A stretch of 64,000 nt of DNA, taken from the NCBI RefSeq assembly GCF_022414575.1, contig NZ_JADWYQ010000037.1, forward strand, positions 1 to 64,000. The letters run 5' to 3'. The notes beneath the pieces were generated by a model, which made no database searches, was not told the origin of the DNA, and saw nothing but the letters and a program-made list of their open reading frames with translations. Source of the DNA: Streptomyces sp. MUM 178J. Its GTDB lineage: Bacteria > Actinomycetota > Actinomycetes > Streptomycetales > Streptomycetaceae. The position numbers and the translations under genes are program-made. Shown piece by piece: positions 36,071 through 44,882 of this stretch; the first letter of the stretch is position 1, and every line of letters starts with the position of its first letter.

Positions 36071-36478
36071 ATGGACCTCACTGTTGTCGCATACGTCGTC
36101 TACCTGCTGATCAGCGTGGCACTCACCGTCTGGGTGGCCCGTACGCTCAGTGGGAACGGGAAGATATTCCTGTCGGATGTGCTGCACGGGAACGAGAAGC
36201 TCGCCGACGCCGTCAACCACCTTCTGGTGGTCGGCTTCTACCTGGTGAACCTGGGCTTCGTCGCCCTCTATCTGAAGTCCGCGGACGGCGTGGGCGATGC
36301 GCGGGGGCTGTTCGAGGCGCTGTCGGTGAAGATCGGCGTCGTCCTGCTCGTGCTCGGCGTGATGCACCTCGGCAATGTGTACGTGCTGAACAGGATCCGC
36401 CGCCGCGGGGTCATGGAGCGCGAGCAGACGCCGCCGGTGCCGCCGCAGGGCTGGACCCCGCCCGCCGTGAAGGCCTGA
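36071..36478 (+). CDS. Small integral membrane protein of a TetR-controlled operon
   Basis: 135 aa. Three membrane helices (VVAYVVYLLISVALTVWVA, AVNHLLVVGFYLVNLGFVALYL, IGVVLLVLGVMHLGNVYVL) and a basic, Pro-rich cytoplasmic tail. AAAGGAG lies 9 nt before the ATG. Five bp separate it from the DCC-family thiol oxidoreductase gene, and a TetR gene follows. I do not recognise a named family. Confidence 0.75.
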   Translation: MDLTVVAYVVYLLISVALTVWVARTLSGNGKIFLSDVLHGNEKLADAVNHLLVVGFYLVNLGFVALYLKSADGVGDARGLFEALSVKIGVVLLVLGVMHLGNVYVLNRIRRRGVMEREQTPPVPPQGWTPPAVKA

Positions 36479-36483
36479 GCCGG

Positions 36484-36954
36484 ATGACCGGCGAGGGCAC
36501 GAACGCCGTGGGCACAACCGGTGCGGGCACAACCGGTGCGGGCACAACCGGTGCGGGCACAACCGCCGTCCGCCGGCTCACCGTGCTGTACGACGCGCAG
36601 TGCCCCCTCTGCGTGCATCTGCGGCACTGGCTGCTGCGCCAGCGGCAGCTCGTCCCCCTCGATCTGGTGCCCGCCGCGTCGCGGGAGGCCGTGCGGCGCT
36701 TCCCGCGGCTCGACCACCGCGCCACTCTGGACGAGATCACCGTGGTCGGGGACGCCGGCCAGGTCTACCGGGGCGCCGCCGCCTGGGTCGTCTGCCTGTG
36801 GGCGCTGGCGGAACACCGCCCCCGGGCGCACTGGCTGGCCACCCCGGCCGGCGCGCCCTTCGCACGGGCCGCCGTGCTCGCGGCCGCCAAGTACCGCGAG
36901 ATCACGGCTCCGTCGTGTGAAGGGCGATGCGGGCCTCCCGCGCCGCCCGGTTAG
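36484..36954 (+). CDS. DCC-family (DUF393) thiol-disulfide oxidoreductase-like protein
   Basis: 156 aa. VLYDAQCPLCVHL carries the DxxCxxC motif that names the family; RHWLLRQRQLVPLDLVPA and YRGAAAWVVCLWAL are typical further blocks. The first 28 residues are a Gly-Thr-Thr-Gly-Ala repeat coded by 15-bp units and unlikely to be structured. Starts 5 bp after the membrane protein stop. Probably a membrane-associated redox partner; direct evidence is only the motif. Confidence 0.8.
   Translation: MTGEGTNAVGTTGAGTTGAGTTGAGTTAVRRLTVLYDAQCPLCVHLRHWLLRQRQLVPLDLVPAASREAVRRFPRLDHRATLDEITVVGDAGQVYRGAAAWVVCLWALAEHRPRAHWLATPAGAPFARAAVLAAAKYREITAPSCEGRCGPPAPPG
36511..36566. repeat. 15-bp tandem array in the DCC-family gene
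   Basis: Three exact copies of GGCACAACCGGTGCG plus a partial fourth, preceded by a degenerate unit at 36496-36510. In frame, encoding GTTGA repeats. Confidence 0.92.
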
Positions 36955-36965
36955 GCTCGGTTGCC

Positions 36966-37754
36966 GTGACGCACGACAAGCCGCCCGCCAAGGCCCCCAA
37001 GAGCGAGCAGACCCGCACGCTCATCCTCGAAACCGCGCTCCGGCTCTTCCAGGAGCGCGGTTACGACAAGACGACGATGCGGGCCATCGCCCAGGAGGCG
37101 GGCGTCTCCGTCGGCAACGCGTACTACTACTTCTCGTCCAAGGAACACCTCGTCCAGGGGTTCTACGACCGCATCGCCCAGGAGCACCAGGCCGCCGTCG
37201 CCGGAATCCTCGACGGCCGCGAGAAGGACCTCACGGCCCGGATCCGCGGGGTCCTGCTCGCCTGGCTCGACATCGCCGAGCCCTACCACGAGTTCGCCGC
37301 CCAGTTCTTCAAGAACGCGGCCGACCCCGACAGTCCGCTGAGCCCCTTCTCCCCCGAGTCGGAAGGGCCCCGGCAGTCGGCGATCGACGTGCACCGCCGC
37401 GTACTCGCCGGTGCGGAAGTGAAGGTCGCCGCCGAACTGTCCGAGGCACTGCCCCAGCTGCTGTGGCTCCAGCAGATGGGGCTGGTGCTGTTCTGGGTGT
37501 ACGACCGCTCCGAGGGGTGCGCCAACAGCCGCCGGCTGGTCGAGCGACTGGCCCCGGTCACCGCGCGCGCCATCTCCCTCTCCCGGTTCCGGGTGCTGCG
37601 CCCCCTGGTCAAGGAGACGCACGACCTGCTCCAGGACTTCATGCCGACGGCGGCCGGCATGGCCGCGTCCGGCAAACCCCGGCGGCCGTCGTCGACGCCG
37701 TCGCCCTCCTCCCCGAACGGGGCCTCCCACAGGGCCTCCCCCGGGGCCTCCTAG
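36966..37754 (+). CDS. TetR-family transcriptional regulator
   Basis: 262 aa. The N-terminal TetR_N domain has TRTLILETALRLFQERGYDKTTMRAIAQEAGVSVGNAYYYFSSKEHLVQGFYDR. The ligand-binding domain is longer than average and ends in a Ser/Pro tail. Start GTG 36966 (VTHDKPP). Eleven bp after the DCC gene, making it the third gene of an operon whose promoter carries two palindromes; autoregulation is likely. Confidence 0.88.
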   Translation: MTHDKPPAKAPKSEQTRTLILETALRLFQERGYDKTTMRAIAQEAGVSVGNAYYYFSSKEHLVQGFYDRIAQEHQAAVAGILDGREKDLTARIRGVLLAWLDIAEPYHEFAAQFFKNAADPDSPLSPFSPESEGPRQSAIDVHRRVLAGAEVKVAAELSEALPQLLWLQQMGLVLFWVYDRSEGCANSRRLVERLAPVTARAISLSRFRVLRPLVKETHDLLQDFMPTAAGMAASGKPRRPSSTPSPSSPNGASHRASPGAS

Positions 37755-38218
37755 TCATATCGCCCCTCCCGACGGGCCTCGCCCCGTCGTGTGTCGCATG
37801 CCCCCGGGGCGGAGGGAGCACCAGGCGCTTCGCGGGAAGTGCCGCGATCGGCCGTCGAGCGTATGCGGGCACATCGCGGCCGGCCGCGCCCGCGCGGCGG
37901 AGCGGCACATCGACACGGCCCCGCGCCCCTTCAACGCGCTGTCGAACCTCGCCGGACTTCACCGGCCCCGCGCACCCGGGGCAACTCCCGGGCCGGACCG
38001 CCGCCTTCCGCGACACGGTCGGAGGGGCCGTACGCGCACGGGGCCAGGGCTCCGAAGTCAAGCCTCGCCTGGGGGCACCTCCGTGGGGGTACCCCCGGAC
38101 GAAGTCTGGGGGAGGTAGCTGGGGGAGTTCGAGGAGCGGGGTCCGGGTCGGAGCCCGGGCACGGGAAGGGGCGGGGCGGGGGAACGCGCCCGCCGGGCGA
38201 CCCGGTCGTGCCGCGTGG
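37755..38218. other. 464-bp convergent gap with repeat element
   Basis: No gene is supported; open frames here are Arg/Ala/Gly-rich. A dispersed GC-rich repeat occupies 38070-38129. Both flanking genes end here (TetR from the left, metallophosphoesterase from the right), so the element probably acts as a bidirectional terminator. Confidence 0.55.
38070..38129. repeat. Dispersed intergenic repeat, copy 1
   Basis: Sixty bp beginning TGGGGGCACCTCCGTGGGGG and including the CCCCCGGAC-GAA-GTCTGGGGG hairpin. The same sequence recurs at 47791-47863. Both copies lie at the 3' ends of convergent genes. Confidence 0.9.
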
Positions 38219-39874
38219 TCACGCCTGCCGTGCGGCGAGGCTGACGACGGTGATGTCGGAGGACGCCCCCACCCGCACCGGCGGCCCCCACGCACCCGCG
38301 CCGCGGGTCACATACAACTGGGTGTCGCCGTAGCGTTCGAGCCCCGCGAGGGTGGGGTTGGCGAGCTCCGCGAGGTAGTTGCCCGGCCACAGCTGGCCGC
38401 CGTGGGTGTGGCCGGAGAGCTGGAGGTCCACTCCATGCTCGACGGCGTCATGGATGACGACGGGCTGATGGGCGAGGAGCACGGAGGCGCGGGCGGGGTC
38501 GCGGTCGCCGAGCGCCTTGGCGAAGTCCGGGCCCTCGCCCTCGCTCTCCCCCGCGATGTCGTTGACGCCCGCGAGGTCAAATCCGGCGATCTCGGCGCGC
38601 TCGTTCTGCAGCGGCCGAATGCCGAGTTCGCGGACATGGTCGACCCACTGGTCGGCGCCGGAGAAGTACTCGTGGTTGCCGGTGACGAAGAACGCTCCAT
38701 GCCGCGACTCGAGCCGCGCCAGCGGCTCGGCCGCGGGGCCGAGGTCCGCTACGGATCCGTCGACGAGATCGCCGACGATCGCGATCAGATCGGGTGAGAC
38801 CGCGTTGACTGCTTCGACGATGCGCTGGGTGTGGGCGCGGCCGAGGATGGGGCCCAGGTGGATGTCGCTGACGACGGCGATGCGCAATCCATGGGCGGAG
38901 CGCGGGAGCTTGCCCAGCGGCACGGTCACCCGCTTGACGCGCGGGCCGCGCAGCACGCCGTACGTCCCGTATCCCACGGTTCCGAGCGAGGCGGCGACCG
39001 CGCCGCCGCCGATGATCCGCGATACAAAGACTCGTCGGGACACCCCGCCGATGACGCGGTCGGCAGGTCCGGGAGCGGGCTCCTCGCCCCCGGCGGGCAC
39101 CCCGCCTCCGGCGGACGCCCCGTCGCCGGCGGACGCCCCGTCGCCGGCGGACGCCTCGGCCGCGGGCTGCTCGCCGCTGTCCCCGGCCGTGCAGGACGTG
39201 GCCTTCGCACCCGCCCCGCCGGGGACTGCCGCCACAGCGGCAGAACCAGCGGTCGCAGCCACGGACTCGCCGCCTCCCGCGCGGGACCGGCTCTCCGGCA
39301 CGGGCTGCGCGCCGCTCCCCGCCGCCGCGCCGGCCGCCTCCGAGCCAGGCGTCCCGCTCGCGTCCGGCGCGCCGCCGTGCGCCTCACCGGCGGCGGAACC
39401 CGCGGGCCCGGCCGGAGGCGGGCAGTCTGCGGCGGGCGTCCCGCCTCCTGCGAAGGAGGGCTGGCGGACGGTGTCCCGCACATCTCCCGGTGCTGGGGCG
39501 GCGGTCCGGTCCGCTCCGGCGGGACCGCCCGAATCGGCCGCCCCGCGTGCCTCACGGGCGCGCAGGACGCGATGCAGGAGGGGGCGTATCGCCTCGCCGA
39601 GCAGGAGGGCCAGGGTCAGGTAGAGGAGGACCGCGAGCCAGAGGTAGCCAGGCCAGGCGAGGATCTGTTCAAGCCAGAAGGGGGCGCCGGCGCGGCCGGA
39701 GACCAGGGCGCCGACCGACAGCAGGGGAAGCACGCAGACCGCGACCGTGCCCGCACGGCGGGCGAGCCCGCGGGGGCGGGTCGTATCGCGGACCAGGCGT
39801 CGCCAGACGTACCAGTGCACCCCGGCCAGCAGGGCGACGACCGTCACTGCCACGAGCACGGCGACCACGACCAC
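38219..39874 (-). CDS. Membrane-anchored metallophosphoesterase with long low-complexity linker
   Basis: 551 aa. Two or three N-terminal membrane helices (MVVVAVLVAVTVVALLAGVHWYV and later WLAVLLYLTLALLLGEAI) are followed by about 160 residues of Ala/Gly/Pro/Ser-rich linker with tandem GDGASA units. Then SRRVFVSRIIGGGAVAASLG, a Tat-like twin-Arg plus hydrophobic stretch as in YkuE proteins, and a calcineurin-type domain: VVSDIHLG, VGDLVDG, GNHEY and GHTHGGQ with all metal ligands. GTG 39874 follows GGGGGAA. Probably an exported phosphoesterase; substrate unknown. Confidence 0.85.
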   Translation of the reverse strand: MVVVAVLVAVTVVALLAGVHWYVWRRLVRDTTRPRGLARRAGTVAVCVLPLLSVGALVSGRAGAPFWLEQILAWPGYLWLAVLLYLTLALLLGEAIRPLLHRVLRAREARGAADSGGPAGADRTAAPAPGDVRDTVRQPSFAGGGTPAADCPPPAGPAGSAAGEAHGGAPDASGTPGSEAAGAAAGSGAQPVPESRSRAGGGESVAATAGSAAVAAVPGGAGAKATSCTAGDSGEQPAAEASAGDGASAGDGASAGGGVPAGGEEPAPGPADRVIGGVSRRVFVSRIIGGGAVAASLGTVGYGTYGVLRGPRVKRVTVPLGKLPRSAHGLRIAVVSDIHLGPILGRAHTQRIVEAVNAVSPDLIAIVGDLVDGSVADLGPAAEPLARLESRHGAFFVTGNHEYFSGADQWVDHVRELGIRPLQNERAEIAGFDLAGVNDIAGESEGEGPDFAKALGDRDPARASVLLAHQPVVIHDAVEHGVDLQLSGHTHGGQLWPGNYLAELANPTLAGLERYGDTQLYVTRGAGAWGPPVRVGASSDITVVSLAARQA

Positions 39875-39907
39875 GAACCGTTCCCCCTTGCTGACTCGAT
39901 GCCCTGC

Positions 39908-39955
39908 TGACTCATTGACTCACTGACTCACTGACTCATTGACTCACTGACTCAC
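39908..39955. repeat. Six 8-bp tandem units at the end of the SCO4848-family gene
   Basis: TGACTCAT/TGACTCAC units arranged as two identical 24-bp blocks. The stop codon of the neighbouring minus-strand gene (TGA, 39938..39936) falls inside the array. The unit is not a multiple of three, so copy-number change could alter the last residues of that protein. Confidence 0.9.
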
Positions 39956-40199
39956 TGGGCGGCGTTCGCCGCAGTGCCCTGATGCCGCGCAACCCGAGCA
40001 CACCGATCGCCGTCCCCAAGGCAAAGGACGTCACGGCGAGCGCCAGATGGACCCAGAAGTAGCCCGTCGGGTCGCCTGCGTCATCGAAGGCCAGACCGCT
40101 GGCGTCCTGCCACAGGTTTTTGACGAAGGTGATCCAGATGAGCCAGCTCCACACCCCGAACGCGAGCAGGAACCAGGACACGGGACGGCTGAGCTTCAT
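39936..40199 (-). CDS. SCO4848-family small membrane protein
   Basis: 87 aa. MKLSRPVSWFLLAFGVWSWLIW opens the protein (first membrane helix), followed by TFVKNLWQDASGLAFDDAGDPTGYFWVHL and a second helix (AVTSFALGTAIGVLGLRGI). Matches the actinobacterial SCO4848 family by N-terminal sequence and size. The ATG at 40199 is 121 bp from the divergent D-Ala-D-Ala carboxypeptidase gene. Function unknown; its constant neighbourhood with a PBP suggests an envelope role. Confidence 0.85.
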   Translation of the reverse strand: MKLSRPVSWFLLAFGVWSWLIWITFVKNLWQDASGLAFDDAGDPTGYFWVHLALAVTSFALGTAIGVLGLRGIRALRRTPPSESVSQ

Positions 40200-40320
40200 G
40201 AGGTCAGTATCGCGGGCGTCCTCCGACCGGGTTCTCCGGGGTGGTCTGTCCCGGCGGCGGATAGGGCGCGCCCGCATGCCGATGTCCATACGCGTTTCGC
40301 AGCCATGTACGTTCTCGACC

Positions 40321-41583
40321 GTGTCTGCTTTGAAGAAGACCGCCTTGACGGTCACCGCCGCCGCATTGGTTTCGCTTCTGGTCGCCGGCCCGGCGGCCGC
40401 GGACGGGAACGACGGCAAGGCAGACGACAAGCAGCAGCCCAAGCCGCCCGTCTCGATGTCCACCGTCGGCGGTGCGCTGCTCGGCAAACCCGGCACCCAG
40501 GTGAACCTCGGCCCCGGCGCGCCGGTGCTGCCCAAGGAGCTCAGCGGGCGGTCGTGGATCGTGGCGGACGCGGAGAGCGGCGATGTGCTCGCCTCGCACA
40601 ACGCCCACTGGCGGCTCCCTCCGGCTTCCACGCTGAAGATGCTGTTCGCGGACACACTGCTGCCCCGGCTGTCGAAGGACACCGTGCACAAGGTCACACC
40701 CGACGACCTCAAGGACGTCGGCGAGGGCAGCAGCCTGGTCGGGGTCAAGGAGGAGCACACGTACTCCGTGCACGACCTGTGGCTGGGGGTGTTCCTGCGC
40801 TCCGGCAACGACGCGGTGCATGTGCTGTCCGCGATGAACGGCGGCGTCGACAAGAGCGTCAAGGACATGCAGCAGCACGCCGAGGAGCTCCAGGCGCTGG
40901 ACACCCGCGTGGTGTCCCCCGACGGATACGACGCCGAGGGCCAGGTCTCGTCCGCGTACGATCTCACGCTCATCGCCCGCAGCGGTCTGCAGAAGAAGGA
41001 CTTCCGCGAGTACTGCTCCACCACCACCGCGAAGTTCCCCGGCAAGCAGGAGAAGGGCAAGGAGCGGGAGACGTTCGAGATCCAGAACACCAACCGGCTG
41101 ATGACGGGGGCGTACGGCGTCACGCCCTACAAGGGCATCGCGGGCGTCAAGAACGGCAGCACCACGCACGCGGGCTCGACCTTCACCGGGGTGGCCGAGC
41201 GGAACGGCAAGGTGCTGCTGGTCACCGTGATGAACCCGGACTCCGGGGAGGGCTCCGCGGTCTACAAGGAGGCCGCCAGGCTGTTCGACTGGGGCTTCGC
41301 CGCGGCCGGGAAGGTGACCCCGGTCGGCGAACTGGTGCCGCCGAAGTCCGCGGACACGGGCCCCAGCACGGAGCCCGTCGGCGCGGGCCGGGACGGCGGC
41401 GGGGACGGCCAGGCCAGCGCGCCCGCGCAGGCCGGCGCGGCGGGGGCCGGGGAGTCCAGCGGCATCGGCATCGCGCTCGCCGTCACCGGCGGGGCGCTGG
41501 TGACGGTGGCCGCCGGGGTCTTCCTGGTCAATCGCCGCTGGCCGCTGCCGGACCTGGTGCGCCGCCGGAACCCTCGCCCCTGA
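40321..41583 (+). CDS. D-alanyl-D-alanine carboxypeptidase (peptidase S11, low-molecular-weight PBP)
   Basis: 420 aa. Signal peptide (KKTALTVTAAALVSLLVAGPAAA), a catalytic domain with STLK (Ser nucleophile and Lys) in PPASTLKMLF, SGN in FLRSGND, and KNG in GVKNGSTTHAG where most S11 enzymes have KTG. A Gly/Ala-rich linker leads to a C-terminal membrane helix (IALAVTGGALVTVAAGVFLV) with a basic cytoplasmic tail. Trims the terminal D-Ala of peptidoglycan stem peptides. GTG 40321 lacks a clear ribosome-binding site; ATG about 15 codons upstream is an alternative. Its 3' end overlaps the convergent YihY-family gene by 56 bp. Confidence 0.9.
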   Translation: MSALKKTALTVTAAALVSLLVAGPAAADGNDGKADDKQQPKPPVSMSTVGGALLGKPGTQVNLGPGAPVLPKELSGRSWIVADAESGDVLASHNAHWRLPPASTLKMLFADTLLPRLSKDTVHKVTPDDLKDVGEGSSLVGVKEEHTYSVHDLWLGVFLRSGNDAVHVLSAMNGGVDKSVKDMQQHAEELQALDTRVVSPDGYDAEGQVSSAYDLTLIARSGLQKKDFREYCSTTTAKFPGKQEKGKERETFEIQNTNRLMTGAYGVTPYKGIAGVKNGSTTHAGSTFTGVAERNGKVLLVTVMNPDSGEGSAVYKEAARLFDWGFAAAGKVTPVGELVPPKSADTGPSTEPVGAGRDGGGDGQASAPAQAGAAGAGESSGIGIALAVTGGALVTVAAGVFLVNRRWPLPDLVRRRNPRP

Positions 41584-42619
41584 GGTCCCAGCGCCGGGTG
41601 GGTTGCGGCGCCGTCTGCGACCGCGGCTCCGGCTCCGGACTCCCCTCCGGCTCCGGACCTGATTCCCGCTCCGGACCTCCCTCCGGCTCCGGACCTCCCT
41701 CCGGCTCTGGTTCTGATTCCGTCTCCGGCTCCGGCTTCTTCGGCTCCGGCTCCATGGCCGCCTGCGGAGGCTCGCTGTCCGTCGCCGTCCACGCCGCGCA
41801 GTACAGCAGCAGCTTCGCGCTGAGGTTGATCCACAGCAGCAGGGCGACCGGCACGCCGAAAGCCCCGTACATGCTCTTGCCCGCGACCTCCGTCATATAG
41901 CCGCCGAGCAGCAGCTTGAGCGCCTCGAAGCCGACAGCGCCGATCAGCGCGGCGACGAGGAGACGGCGGCGCGGCGGATGCACCCCGGGCAGCAGTGTCA
42001 GCAGATAGAGCAGCATCAGGAAGTCGGCGAGCACGGCGACGGCGAGCGCCGCGATCTGGAGCAGTACGCCCTCGGCTCCGGCCCGTTCGATGCCGAGCCG
42101 GTCCGCGGTCCAGGAGACGGCGGTGACGCCGACCGTGGAGACGCCGACCGTGACCAGCGCCGCACCGCCGAGGCCCACCAGGACCCCGACGTCCTTCCCC
42201 TTCCGCACGAAGAGGTTGCCCTCGTCCTCGTCGTCCCGCCCCCACACGGCCCGCAGGCAGTCCCGCATCGCGCCGACCCAGCTGACGCCGGTGAGCAGCA
42301 GCAGCGCGCCGGCGACCAGTCCGACCGTGGCCGCGTTGTCGACGAGGGAGCCGATGTCGACCTGGTCGGAGATGCCGGGCACCTGGTCGGCCAGCTCGTT
42401 CTCCATCCTGGTCAACTGGTCGTCGCTGAGCAGTCCCGCGCCGATGGCCGCGGCCAGCGTGATCAGCGGGAACAGGGCCAGAAAGCTCAGGAAGGTGATC
42501 GCCCCTGCGAGGCGCGTCCAGTGCACCCGGTCGAGCGTCTCGTACGAACGCCAAGCGTGCGTGCGCATCAGCCGGGCGGCATAGGGGCCGATGACGGGGA
42601 GCTTGGTCAGCCAGTCCAT
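41528..42619 (-). CDS. YihY/BrkB-family membrane protein
   Basis: 363 aa. About six membrane helices and the family features: WTRLAGAITFLSFLALFPLITL near the N terminus, MRDCLRAVWG, and a late MYGAFGVPVALLLWINLSAKLLLYCAAW. The C-terminal 90 residues are a Glu-Pro-Gly repeat (EPEGGPEPEGG) coded by 12-18-bp DNA repeats and probably unstructured. Family function is unsettled (the old RNase BN name is not supported). The tail overlaps the 3' end of the carboxypeptidase gene on the other strand. Confidence 0.88.
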   Translation of the reverse strand: MDWLTKLPVIGPYAARLMRTHAWRSYETLDRVHWTRLAGAITFLSFLALFPLITLAAAIGAGLLSDDQLTRMENELADQVPGISDQVDIGSLVDNAATVGLVAGALLLLTGVSWVGAMRDCLRAVWGRDDEDEGNLFVRKGKDVGVLVGLGGAALVTVGVSTVGVTAVSWTADRLGIERAGAEGVLLQIAALAVAVLADFLMLLYLLTLLPGVHPPRRRLLVAALIGAVGFEALKLLLGGYMTEVAGKSMYGAFGVPVALLLWINLSAKLLLYCAAWTATDSEPPQAAMEPEPKKPEPETESEPEPEGGPEPEGGPERESGPEPEGSPEPEPRSQTAPQPTRRWDLRGEGSGGAPGPAAASGD

Positions 42620-42670
42620 GGGTGTACGCGTACCAGACGGGCGCGGCGTCGAACGTCTGCGGCGGGCGTG

Positions 42671-43258
42671 TCAGAGCGTGGTGGCGGTCTCGTCCACCGG
42701 CGAGCCCTGCGCCGGAACCGTCGCGATCCCGCCGCCGAAGGCGTAGGCGTTGAGCTTGCGCCACACGGCGTCCGGGCCCTGCTCGTACAGCGCGAAGGAG
42801 GCGCACGTCCAGGACGCCCGGTACTCGGCCAGCTCCTCGTACGCCCGGTCCATCGCCTCCTCGGAGATGCCGTGTGCGACGGTCACATGCGGGTGGTACG
42901 GGAAGTGCAGCTCGCGCACCAGCGGCCCCTCCGGGTCCCGCACCCGCTGCTGGAGCCAGGAGCAGGCCGCCCCGCCCTCGACGACCTGGACGAAGACCAC
43001 GGGAGAGACGGGGCGGAAGGTGCCCGTGCCGGACAGCCGCATGGGAAAGGGCCGGACGGCCGCGGCGACCGCCGCCAGATGCGTCTCGACCGCGGGCAGT
43101 GCGGCGGAGTCGACCTCGGTGGGCGGCAGGAGGGTGACATGCGTGGGGATGCCGTGCGCGGCGGAGTCCCCGAAGGCCGCGCGCCGCTCCTGGAGCAGGC
43201 TGCCGTACGGCTCCGGGACCGCGATCGAAACGCCGAGCGTTACGGTCCCCACGTCCAT
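42671..43258 (-). CDS. 2H phosphoesterase (2'-5' RNA ligase-like) protein
   Basis: 195 aa. The two HxT motifs of the 2H superfamily are present: THVTLLPP near residue 40 and PHVTVAHG near residue 125. Spacing and length match the 2_5_RNA_ligase2 group. Likely a phosphodiesterase on cyclic phosphates or 2'-5' linkages, or an RNA-repair factor. It lies 51 bp upstream of the YihY gene on the same strand. Confidence 0.85.
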   Translation of the reverse strand: MDVGTVTLGVSIAVPEPYGSLLQERRAAFGDSAAHGIPTHVTLLPPTEVDSAALPAVETHLAAVAAAVRPFPMRLSGTGTFRPVSPVVFVQVVEGGAACSWLQQRVRDPEGPLVRELHFPYHPHVTVAHGISEEAMDRAYEELAEYRASWTCASFALYEQGPDAVWRKLNAYAFGGGIATVPAQGSPVDETATTL

Positions 43259-43368
43259 CTCCTCATCACTCGTGATTGGCGTGCAGCCGCCAGTGTGGCT
43301 GCTGCACGCCCGATGTGGCCAGTGCAGCCCTTGGGCAGTGGTTCGTCAGGGCCCCCGGCAGTCCCCCG

Positions 43369-44394
<1,026 letters not shown>

Positions 44395-44497
44395 TCAGGT
44401 GCGTGGGGTGCCCCGGGACGCCGGTGGACAACCCCCGGGCCGCCGCCCCGGACCCGCGCCTCGAACGCCGGCGCGGCTCGTTTCTTGTCCTCAATCG

Positions 44498-44700
44498 CCG
44501 GACGGGCTGGAAACCCAGCCCCCGGGTGGGGCTGGAACTCCCTGCCCCGGACGGACCGGAAACCCAGCCCCGGACGGCGCTGGAACTCCCTGCCCCGGAC
44601 GGGCTGGAACTCCCTGCCCCGGACGGCGCTGAAACTCCCTGCCCCGGACGGACCGGAAACCCAGCCCCCGGACGGACCGGAAACCCAGCCCCGCCTGGGG
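44498..44700. repeat. 24-25-bp tandem repeat array
   Basis: About eight or nine units, each starting CCGGACGG and alternating between two inner forms: GCTGGAACTCCCTGCC and ACCGGAAACCCAGCC. It adjoins CTCAATCGCCGGACGGGCTG at 44490, a word I know from many Streptomyces intergenic regions. Confidence 0.88.
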
Positions 44701-44734
44701 CCTCCCCCGGGGGGAGTCCGGGGGCGGTTGCGGC

Positions 44735-44882
44735 GCGGGTTCCGGGGCGACGCCCCGGCTACAGCCCCGGCACGGGGTCCGGGACGACGCCCCGGTCACA
44801 GCCCCCGCACCAGGTCCGGGACGAAGCTCCGGCGCGGGGTCCGGGCCGGAGCCCCGGTGCGGGGTCCGGGGCGGAGCCCCGG
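44735..44882. repeat. GC-rich interspersed palindromic repeats
   Basis: Five or six copies of a roughly 25-bp unit containing GGGTCCGGG and GACGCCCCGG or GGAGCCCCGG, each able to form a small hairpin. They end at the glyA stop codon and could terminate glyA transcripts. Confidence 0.7.

Noticed and set aside
43259..43368. A T-box or Trp leader upstream or downstream of trpS.
   Set aside because: No tandem Trp codons, T-box sequence or specifier-like structure could be found on the relevant strand.
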